DNA of 64,000 nucleotides from Rhizobium sp. 32-5/1 (GTDB lineage: Bacteria; Pseudomonadota; Alphaproteobacteria; Rhizobiales; Rhizobiaceae), in contig NZ_CP120639.1 in the NCBI RefSeq assembly GCF_029537235.1, positions 868,001 to 932,000 of the forward strand, given 5' to 3'. The notes beneath the pieces are model-generated. The model did not search any database and had not been told where the DNA came from. It worked only from the letters and a program-made list of their open reading frames with translations. Each line of letters opens with the position of its first letter. The first letter of the stretch is position 1. Both the position numbers and the translations under genes were made by a program. Positions 48,069-62,124 of the stretch are shown here, piece after piece.

Positions 48069-48871
48069 TCACGATGGCTGGCTGGTTGGGCCACCGGGAT
48101 TATGCAGGGCGATCGGGACGTTATATCCGATCGCCGAGTGAGGACGTTCCTCATTGTAGTATCGACGCCAAGTCTCCAACTTTTCGCGGAATCCGCAAGG
48201 GTCAGGAACCAATTGGCGTTCAGGCATTCCGACCTGAGCTTGCTGTTGAAGGCCTCGATGAAGCCGTTGTCAGTCGGTTTGCCAGGTCGTGAGAAGTCCA
48301 GGGTGACATTGTTGGCATAGGCCCAGAGGTCGAGATCACGGGAGATGAACTCGCTGCCATTGTCCACCCTGATCGTCCTGGGATAGCCAGTCGTCCGGCA
48401 GATGCCTTCCAGTGTCTGGACGACATCCTCGCCTCTGTAGGTGAAGCGTGCGTCGGCTGCAGGGCAGTAGCGCGAGTGCGTGTCGACCACGGTCAGGATG
48501 CACAGTTTCTTGCCGGTTGCGAGCTGGTCGTGAACGAAGTCCATCGCCCAGACGTCGTTCGGCCCGACGGCCTCCTGGCGATCGTCTCTAAGCTTTGCCT
48601 TTACCCGACGCTTGGGATGCTTGTTGCGCAGTTGAAGCCCTAACTCGCTGTAAATCCTACGTGTCTTCTTCATGTTGATCTTCCATCCATCGCGACACAG
48701 GTGGACATGGACGCGCCGGTAGCCATACCGCACGCGTGTCTCGCAAATCTCCCTGATGCGCCTTTCGAGTGGGGCCTGTTCGGTGCGCCGGGACTTGTAG
48801 TGGTAGGTCGACGTGTCGAACCTCAGGACCCTGCAGGCCCGTCGGATCGATATGCCCCAATCCACCAGCAT
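48069..48871 (-). CDS. IS3-family transposase OrfB (frameshifted)
   Basis: About 267 aa. The DDE residues are in VWAMDFVHDQLATGKKLCIL, RVDNGSEFISRDLDLWAYAN and NGFIEAFNSKLRSECLNANW. After LAD one missing base at 48188-48189 shifts the frame; restored, it reads FREKLETWRRYYNEERPHSA and IGYNVPIALHNPGGPTSQPS before the stop. Confidence 0.88.
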
Positions 48872-48903
48872 CCCGTCGATCAGCTTGCGCTTCCGGACAG
48901 GCC

Positions 48904-49170
48904 TCAGAGCTTTCGGCGGATGACGTCCTGCAGCATTTCCCGGTCCAGTGTCAGATCGGCGACGATCTTCTTCAGTCTGGAATTCTCATCCTCCAAAGCG
49001 TTCAAGCGGCGCATCTCGTCAGGCAACAAACCCGCATACTTCTTGCGCCAATTGAAACGAGTCGCCTGGCTGATCCCTGCCTTCCGACATATCTCAGCCA
49101 CCGGCACGCCGTCGTCGCCCTGCTTCAAAATGAACGCCTTCTGGGCGTCCGAGAACTTCGATGCCTTCAT
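48904..49170 (-). CDS. IS3-family transposase OrfA
   Basis: 88 aa: MKASKFSDAQKAFILKQGDD, HTH AEICRKAGISQATRFNWRKK, then the leucine-zipper region MRRLNALEDENSRLKKIVAD. Typical size and layout for IS407-group OrfA. It is followed by OrfB on the same strand. Confidence 0.9.
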   Translation of the reverse strand: MKASKFSDAQKAFILKQGDDGVPVAEICRKAGISQATRFNWRKKYAGLLPDEMRRLNALEDENSRLKKIVADLTLDREMLQDVIRRKL

Positions 49171-49266
49171 GCTTCCGCTCCTTTTCCCAGCCGGGAAAAT
49201 ACCGCGGAAAACTCCAGTTATGAACGGTCTAGTTTTTGGGGATCAGAGCAACGAGGAGACGGACGA

Positions 49267-49370
49267 ATGAAGCGTTCACGGTTCACGGAAGAACAGATCA
49301 TCGGGATATTGAAGGAGCAGGAGGCGGGCGCGAAGACAGTCGATGTCTGCCGCAAGCACGGCACCTCCTT
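49267..49370 (+). pseudogene. 5' fragment of a second IS3-family orfA
   Basis: MKRSRFTEEQIIGILKEQEA then GAKTVDVCRKHGTS, the N-terminal third of an OrfA, with GAGGAGACGGACGA before the ATG. The similarity stops after SFAS and the rest of the element is gone. It abuts the right end of the minus-strand IS3 element. The stretch 49371-49586 holds no gene. Confidence 0.75.
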
Positions 49371-49586
49371 TGCAAGCGAAATTTCAATCCGCTGGGTTTG
49401 TTCCTGTTTGCACATGTAATAGGGGAAAGCCAATTTTGGAAGTCGCGTAGTGATCGAACCAGCCTCGTAGCAGGCCGCCAAAAAAGCGTCTTTTGACACG
49501 GCGACAAGGATCATCAGCGCTTGTATTTCAGTAGAATTTTTCTGATCTGGTATTACATTCATGGCACTTGGTTGGAGGAGATGTGT

Positions 49587-55882
<6,296 letters not shown>

Positions 55883-55892
55883 GGACACGGCC

Positions 55893-57568
55893 ATGATCCC
55901 CGTCAACATTCTTCTGGTCGATGACCAGCCTGCAAAACTGCTCAGTTACGAGGTGGTCCTTCAAGACCTGGGGAAACCCTCATTAAGGCTCAGTCCGGCA
56001 GAGAGGCGCTGGAGCAATTGTTGCGCAACGAGATCGCCGTGATTCTCGTAGATGTCTGCATGCCAGAGCAGGACGGGTTTGAACTCGTCAGCATGATCCG
56101 TGAACATCCAAGATATCAGAATACCGCGATCATCTTCGTCTCGGCCGTAATGATGGCGGAGCCGGACCGGCTGCGGGGCTACGCCGCGGGCGCCGTAGAT
56201 TACGTGTCAGTGCCGATCGTGCCGGACGTGCTTCGTGCTAAAGTCCGTGTTTTCATCGATCTGTATCGCAAAACCCGGGAACTTGAACTCCTCAATGCGG
56301 AGCTAGAGAACCGCGTCCGCCAGCGCACGTCGGAACTGGAGATATCGGCTGGCCAGTTACGCCAGCTCAATGAGGACCTCGAACAGCGAATTGAACAGCG
56401 CACCCGCGAGCGCGAAGAAGCGCTTGCGCAATTGTTCGAGGCGCAGAAACTGGACACGATCGGCCACCTGACCGGAGGCGTAGCGCACGACTTCAATAAC
56501 CTGCTAATGGCCGTTCTTGGTAGCTTGAACCTTTTGAAGAAGCGTCTTCCGGCCGACGACAAGAGCGAGCGGCTCGTCTCCAACGCCATACAGGCGGCCG
56601 AGCGTGGAGCCGCCCTAACTCAACGGCTGCTGTCGTTTGCACGCCGACAAGAGCTCAAGCCACAGGCGGTCAAGTTCCCTGACCTTTTTGACAACATTCA
56701 GGACCTTCTCAGCAAGGCTCTGGGGCCAGGTATCGACATAAGAAAAGACATTTCGCCAAGTCTTCCACCATTGTTGATCGACAGCAATCAGCTTGAACTG
56801 GCTTTGCTTAATCTATTCGTGAATGCTCGTGATGCCATGGGCGACGGCGGAACGATTTCGGTCGCAGCGGAGGAAACCGAACTGGCGCGACCTGGCAACC
56901 TTCCAATCGGCCGATATGTGCGTATCTCAGTTTCGGATACTGGCGAAGGTATGGATGAAGCCACGGCATCCCGCGCCGCCGAGCCCTTCTTTACCACCAA
57001 GGGGATAGGGAAGGGCACCGGCTTGGGCCTTTCCATGGTTCACGGTCTGGCGGCGCAATCGGGAGGTATTCTTGATTTGGCAAGTACCAAGGGAAAGGGG
57101 ACCACTGTTTCTCTTTGGCTGCCGATAGCTAAAAATACCCCTCTGACGGTCCCGTCATACGAAAGCACGGAACCCACCGGTACTGCAATGTCTTCCGATG
57201 GTCTGCGCGTACTTGTAGTCGACGACGATTTGCTTGTCAGTATGGGAACTTCCGCAATGCTCGAAGACCTCGGACATACGGCTATCGAAGCGACCTCGGC
57301 GGCCGTTGCACTTGAAATTCTTAGTTCATCAGAAGAATTTGACCTCGTCATAACCGACCATGCCATGCCAGGGATGACAGGTGCTGAATTGGCTCGACTG
57401 ATCTTCTCGACGTATCCATCCTTACCGGTGATCCTCGCATCTGGGTATGCTGAGCTCCCTGACGACCATGGCCTTGCGAAGCTGTTGCGGATGACGAAAC
57501 CGTTCACCCAGGAACAACTTCAAACGACTCTGGTTCGCGCGTTAGCTGAACGCGCAACCGCAACATGA
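55893..57568 (+). CDS. Receiver-histidine kinase-receiver hybrid protein (frameshifted)
   Basis: About 558 aa. N-terminal receiver: NILLVDDQPAKLLSYEVVLQ, phospho-acceptor Asp in VILVDVCMPEQDG. A coiled coil (ELEISAGQLRQLNEDLEQRI) leads to an H-box HLTGGVAHDFNNLL and an HATPase (LLNLFVNARDAMGDGG, GKGTGLGLSMVHGL). A C-terminal receiver (VLVVDDDLLVSMGTSAMLED, VITDHAMPGMTG) ends the protein. One missing G at 55970-55973 splits off the first 27 codons. The ATG is 10 nt after the poly-HAMP kinase stop, so the two are an operon and this protein is a likely phosphorelay partner. Confidence 0.88.
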
Positions 57569-57995
57569 GGTAAGCCCGCATGGCCGGCCGTCAACACGAA
57601 TATAGGCAACTGTGGCTCAACAGCCAAATGGCGAAGCGTTGGTGCACCTGTCGATGAAAGAATGGACACTATTCCAGCCGTTCGTCCGTGGTGCGGAGAG
57701 TTGGGGCGCGGAGAGCCGCGCCCCAAGGAACTACTTGATCGGCGGGGAAGCCTTGCCAAGCTTCACCGACGGCTCGCGGCCCCAGACGCGCAGCTTGCCG
57801 AGTTCTGAAACGGAGGCTGACAAGCCTTTTCTCCCGGCAAGGCTAGAACACCTTCGTCGAGATCATTGACAGAATATGGACCGACCGGGCCAAAAATAGC
57901 GCTTGAGATCGAGGAATCGGATTGATCTGTTCCATGGGTGACACCGTAAATGTGCCGTTAAGTCGAGTATGGCACTTTTAGCATTGGGGCATTCC
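57569..57995 (+). other. Intergenic stretch after the kinase operon
   Basis: No gene seen apart from weak open frames. It contains the strong hairpin at 57701-57726 listed separately. Confidence 0.4.
57701..57726. terminator. Perfect 11-bp GC-rich hairpin downstream of the kinase operon
   Basis: TTGGGGCGCGG and CCGCGCCCCAA pair perfectly around AGAG, 130 nt after the kinase stop. The T-tract is missing on the plus strand, so an intrinsic terminator is possible but not typical. Confidence 0.45.
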
Positions 57996-58223
57996 ATGCG
58001 TTACGAACCGGAAATGACTATTATTTTCGATGTCCTGTCCAAAATCGTCTTTGTGTCGTTCAGAGGCCGCGATACCATGCTTGGACCGTTCCAGTCTCAA
58101 CAAGAGGGAATAAAGGCTGGAGAAAGCCACTGCCGAAGCCTAGGCTGGATCGATTCCGACTTGCGGACTCCGGCGGATGAGGAAACCGCTGGTGCCTTGC
58201 TGACCGAAATCCGAAAGCGGTGA
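57996..58223 (+). CDS. Small protein of unknown function
   Basis: 75 aa from MRYEPEMTIIFDVLSKIVFV; an upstream ATG at 57969 would add nine residues. It is beta-strand-rich in the first half (FVSFRGRDTMLGPFQSQQEG) and helical at the end. No family is recognised with certainty, although size and context are like other small rhizobial DUF proteins. No clear partner. Confidence 0.4.
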   Translation: MRYEPEMTIIFDVLSKIVFVSFRGRDTMLGPFQSQQEGIKAGESHCRSLGWIDSDLRTPADEETAGALLTEIRKR

Positions 58224-58255
58224 AGCTACGAATACACGGTGCACAATGGCCGCAA

Positions 58256-58348
58256 GTTCCGTAAATAGACGTTATCCCACGAAGTATGTCTTTTCAGACA
58301 CTTAAGCTATCTGACTAACCTGTCGCCGGTTCGGCTCCTTTCAAGGCG
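58256..58348 (+). repeat. Long copy 2 of the att-like dispersed repeat
   Basis: GTTCCGTAAATAGACGTTAT, then CCCACGAAGTATGTCTTTTC and on to CCGGTTCGGCTCC and TTTCAAGGCG. Same orientation and extent as the copy at 28352-28444, about 30 kb away. The following ~380 bp to the next gene hold nothing I can support. Confidence 0.65.
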
Positions 58349-58726
58349 CCCACTATAAGCGCTCAATCCACTACCGCCTTCAGGCGGCGGTGGCTGTCAG
58401 CTACTTAAATCACCGCCTGACCCAACGTCGCGGGATCGATCTAAAAACATCAATCCGGCTCTCGGAGAGCCAAGCGCAGTTTGTCGAGTACGTCAAGACA
58501 GCGACTCTGGTGCCGCCATCGATGCGAGATGGATGGATGATGCCATGGTATTCCAGGACGGTCATAAAACGCCACCGATCCAAGCGAGCAAGCAACGGGG
58601 CGTAAAGAACAACGGTAGTGACATTCGGCGGGCGAGCGATGTAAAACGACCCCGTGTTCGCGAAGCCGTCCTTAATACCATGTCCGATGTATTTCCAGGT
58701 CAAATATTCAAAAAAGGCTCATATTT

Positions 58727-59821
58727 ATGCCCGCGCTCGTTCTTCCCAATCGCCCTCTATCGCTTGCACCCGATGTGATTTCCACACCACGGGCCTATTT
58801 CTGGGCAACCCCCATCATTCTCGCACTGGCTATATTTCTGCTCGCCTGGGCAGCGCCCGGCGTCTTGCGCGACTTTAAGATCAGCCAAAATCCTCTGGTG
58901 CTTGAAAACGGCGAAGTCCAAAATGGACAGTGCACGACACGCAAGGCCATCCTTACCGACTGCGAGGCGCGCCTCGTGTACAGCTATAACGGACAGAATT
59001 ACGACACCGAAGTCAAAATCATGTTCGTTGATTTTCATACGGGGGATTATGAAACCGGCTTGGTAATCTCGGCCGACCATCCGGAATTGGCGACGATGAG
59101 CCTTGGTCTGGACAAGCTCTGGAACCGGATCATCACGCTCAGCCTGTTTGTTATACTGTTGGGCGGCATGAGCCTTGGGATGCTGTTCCAGGCCTTGCGG
59201 ATTTGGCGTGTCAGTGGACAGCTGCGACAGCCAGCCTTGCTGAACGCTATACCGGTCGAGATTACCGCCTTCGACCGCAGGCGCAACATTCTTTCCATCA
59301 CCTACAACGACAAGATTGCCAACGACAAGACTGATCGATCAGCTTACACGCGCATGATGCAAGGCGAGGAGCCGTTGATCGTGGGTGAAGCAAACGGCAA
59401 AGCCGTTGGGCTGGCCGTCAGGCATGGCAATACGGCCCTGCCGGTGCTTCTGGATGATCGCCTGCAACGCATCGGGATGACGGAAGATGAACGTATTGCT
59501 GCTCTTGCGCCGCTCGCTCGTCAATACGGCGGTGATCAAAATAAGCCAGTGTTAGTCGAAAAACCCAAAACGACGGTATCGATCTGGAGGCGGCTCCAAA
59601 TATTTTTCGGGGTGCTGCTTCTAATTGTAGTCGGTGTGTTCGGCTTCTGGCTTTGGTATGTGACAAGTTCCAGCACGCAGTTCCAGTCTCCCGGAATGGA
59701 CATCAATAATCTGATGCCGGCGCCGTTGAACGAATGGGGATGCAGCCAATTGAAGAAACGGTTCGGTCAGGATCGAGCTCCGTTTGGATGTGTTGCAGAC
59801 GATTACACCAGCTGGAAATAG
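58727..59821 (+). CDS. Membrane protein of a duplicated unknown family
   Basis: 364 aa, intact. Membrane segment 1 is WATPIILALAIFLLAWAAPG. The following soluble part contains four Cys-spaced positions (GQCTTRKAILTDCEARLVYS) and the motif MFVDFHTGDYETG. GLDKLWNRIITLSLFVILLG is the second membrane segment, and FFGVLLLIVVGVFGFWLWYV the third, followed by a tail with two Cys (EWGCSQLKKRFGQDRAPFGC). A degraded paralogue lies at 60269-61020 and a C-terminal piece at 61340-61560. Unknown function; the topology suggests a periplasmic Cys-containing domain. Confidence 0.65.
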   Translation: MPALVLPNRPLSLAPDVISTPRAYFWATPIILALAIFLLAWAAPGVLRDFKISQNPLVLENGEVQNGQCTTRKAILTDCEARLVYSYNGQNYDTEVKIMFVDFHTGDYETGLVISADHPELATMSLGLDKLWNRIITLSLFVILLGGMSLGMLFQALRIWRVSGQLRQPALLNAIPVEITAFDRRRNILSITYNDKIANDKTDRSAYTRMMQGEEPLIVGEANGKAVGLAVRHGNTALPVLLDDRLQRIGMTEDERIAALAPLARQYGGDQNKPVLVEKPKTTVSIWRRLQIFFGVLLLIVVGVFGFWLWYVTSSSTQFQSPGMDINNLMPAPLNEWGCSQLKKRFGQDRAPFGCVADDYTSWK

Positions 59822-59913
59822 CAGCTACGGCATCCTAAAAGGCCCTTGCCATGGTTTAACGGCTTGGCTGCGTCCGCCATAGCGAGTTCCAGAAGGCGTC
59901 GCGGCATTGGAGC

Positions 59914-60066
59914 ATCGTTCCCTTAATACGACCCGAAGGGCCGGATGAATTTCGACCATTACTGTCGACCGCCGTCTCGACCGCAGCCTTTGCCGCGCTC
60001 TTCGACAGCCGCCTTGGTCCTGACGGAACTTCCTTCCAGCACAATGGGTCGTATTAAGGGAACGAT
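59914..60066. mobile_element. MITE-like 153-bp element with 21-bp perfect inverted repeats
   Basis: ATCGTTCCCTTAATACGACC with C at the left (59914-59934) is exactly complementary to GGGTCGTATTAAGGGAACGA with T at the right (60046-60066). The ~110 bp between contain only short scraps of coding-like sequence on the minus strand. The perfect long ends and small size point to a non-autonomous mobile element or a deleted IS. Confidence 0.6.
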
Positions 60067-60268
60067 TTTTCTGTACGCGCCGAGCGTCCGGCAACTCGAC
60101 CTAGCGGACGACTAACAGTCCTCTCCTCTTGAGAGTCAAATCCGCCGCCTTGCAGGGATGTAAGCCTGCGACCATTTTGTCGCCAACTATCTGAAGTCCC
60201 CGTCTCCACCTGGATCGCGTCGAGATGCGGATAAGGATCCAGGGCGGAAGCCGAGAAGGTAGCCCTCC

Positions 60269-61020
60269 TCAATCCCTCGCCATCATCCGCTTCAACTGTA
60301 CCGCAACCGTCGCAATTTCCGCCGGCGAGGCATCGAGCCGTTTGAGCTCCGCGTCGAGCAGTACGGGCACGCTCGCCCCTTCCGGCAGCGCCGCCAGCGC
60401 CATCCCGCGCTGTCCATCGAGCCAATAGGGCTCTTCCTTCCGACCAAAGTGCGACAACGTCAGGAGCGGCTTGCCCTTGCGGTCGGCGCCGTATTGGAAC
60501 TGCACATACTTGCCGGTCAAGACCGGGTTGATTTGGGCCACTTTGACTTCCCGAAGATCCAGCGTGGTTTCCCGCAGCGCCAACCGGCGGCTGTGATCGC
60601 TCCTGACACCCCCGCGAAGAGGGCAATCCCTCCGGCCGCGATCGCCAACACGAGGGCACTGTCCACGAGCGTGCGGTTCCACAGCATGTCCAGCCCCAGT
60701 GACAGCGCCGCTCGGTTGGGTTGGGATGCCGAACGCACCACGTCGACCACATAATCGCCCGTGTGGAAATTCACGAACATCAATTCGATATCGTGCTCCA
60801 CGCTCTTGCCTTCGATTTCATAGGCGACATGCGCCGAGCAATCGACGAACACCACCCTCCGGGCATGGCATTCCCCATCGGTAATCGTCGCGTCGGGCAC
60901 CGCCACTGGATCGCTCGCCACCAGCCAGTCATTGGCGACGCCCGGCGCCTGCCACGCCCCGATGAACACGGCCACCGCCAGCAACATCAGCCCCCGAGAT
61001 AGGAAAATACTCCCGGCCAT
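60269..61020 (-). CDS. Paralogue of the 58.7 kb membrane protein (frameshifted, shorter)
   Basis: About 250 aa. MAGSIFLSRGLMLLAVAVFI, GECHARRVVFVDCSAHVAYE, MFVNFHTGDYVVDVV and GLDMLWNRTLVDSALVLAIA parallel the protein at 58727 in order. One missing base near 60580 shifts into LRETTLDLREVKVAQINPVL and PVLLDAELKRLDASPAEIAT, which match the paralogue's PVLLDDRLQRIGMTEDERIA. It ends before the third membrane segment, so it lacks the C-terminal Cys tail. The 319 bp beyond its start hold no gene. Confidence 0.6.
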
Positions 61021-61339
61021 ACCCCCGTCTTCCGAATCCGTATTTTCCGGTTAGGCAAGGCTTGGTTCAGGTCTGTCATGGTCTTTTCTTTCGGCTCACA
61101 AGGTTCCTACGTTCGCCATACTCCAGCTTTCCTGCCCTGTCCACGGCAGTCGGCGGCTCCTAACCCACCGCATAACAATTGCGCAATCGCGCCGCTTCTG
61201 CTCTTCTTCCGTCAAATTTCGTCATGTCGGCATTACGACACGAAAGTGGTAAATCCGTCCGACTTTTGAAAACGCATCCGGAACTCAGGTGGCTCTGGTC
61301 TCGGGCTTTCGATTGCCCGGACCGTGATCGAATCGCACG

Positions 61340-61560
61340 GTGCTGCTGACGATCGTTCTTGCGGTCGTCGTTCTTACCGGTTTCCGCTGGTATCGCTATG
61401 TCAGCAACACCGACAGCCCTTACGATGAAATCGGCATTACGCTCAACAATGCGATGCCCGGTCCGATCAACAACTGGGCTGTGCCAAACTCAAAACCACC
61501 TTTTCCAGTTCCCTGCCACCGTACGGCTGCGCCGCCGGTGACGCGACGCAGTGGAAGTAA
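61340..61560 (+). pseudogene. C-terminal fragment of the same membrane protein family
   Basis: VLLTIVLAVVVLTGFRWYRY, then NNAMPGPINNWG and, with one extra G at 61476-61478, CAKLKTTFSSSLPPYGCAAG and DATQWK before TAA. It is collinear with the last ~75 residues of the 58727 protein (membrane segment 3 plus the two-Cys tail). An in-frame stop upstream leaves no N-terminal part. Confidence 0.6.
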
Positions 61561-61689
61561 ACACGACTGGCTCCGCCGATGGCGCGGCCAGTCGCGTGCG
61601 TCGAGGTGTATGGCTGTCGATGGTCCCTGACCGGAACAAAATTGCTCTGCCCCAGTTGATCGTGACGTCCGATACCTTGAGAGAGAACT

Positions 61690-62040
61690 ATGCCCTTTAC
61701 AGCCAGCGCGAAATCAGACGCACATGCCCTCTTCGACGACACGCGACCATCGTCGGCAGGGCTGACAGAGGAAGGCGTTGTTGGCTTTGTCAGCGCGATG
61801 TGTTTTCGTCCAATGGATGATGGCGAAATGGTCATGCGGCTGACTGGAGAAGACGGCAAACTCATCGACCTCCGTACGAACCCGGTATGCGCCGGGAGGC
61901 TTGCGATCGCGCTTCTTGATCTCATCAACCGGAATGGCTGGTTCGACGTCGATCTTCGCGTGACCGATAGTGGATCGGAAATCGCACGGATCAAACCCGT
62001 GACAATCAACACCTTTGTCTGCGATCCCGCCAATGACTGA
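61690..62040 (+). CDS. Hypothetical protein
   Basis: 116 aa, starting MPFTASAKSDAHALFDDTRP, with GAGAGAA upstream of the ATG. Beta-rich core (EMVMRLTGEDGKLIDLRTNP) and a helix (RLAIALLDLINRNGWFDVDL). No family recognised. It lies 85 nt before the double-PAS kinase on the same strand. Confidence 0.5.
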   Translation: MPFTASAKSDAHALFDDTRPSSAGLTEEGVVGFVSAMCFRPMDDGEMVMRLTGEDGKLIDLRTNPVCAGRLAIALLDLINRNGWFDVDLRVTDSGSEIARIKPVTINTFVCDPAND

Positions 62041-62124
62041 TCCTTGGAGGGCGCGATATTTGCTCTCTAAGGAACCAAATTCCGTCGCTGCTTTTGGTTT
62101 CGGGGCCGATGAAGAGAGACCTCA

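Larger units (their letters stand above)
48014..49253 (-). mobile_element. IS3-family (IS407-like) insertion sequence
   Basis: About 1.24 kb on the minus strand, with imperfect inverted ends: CGTTGCTCTGGGACCAAACT at the left and the complement of CGTTGCTCTGATCCCCAAAA at the right, with a shared CTGGAGTTTTCC further in. It contains orfA and a frame-broken orfB. Another IS3 orfA starts immediately outside the right end. No target duplication could be identified with confidence. Confidence 0.75.
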
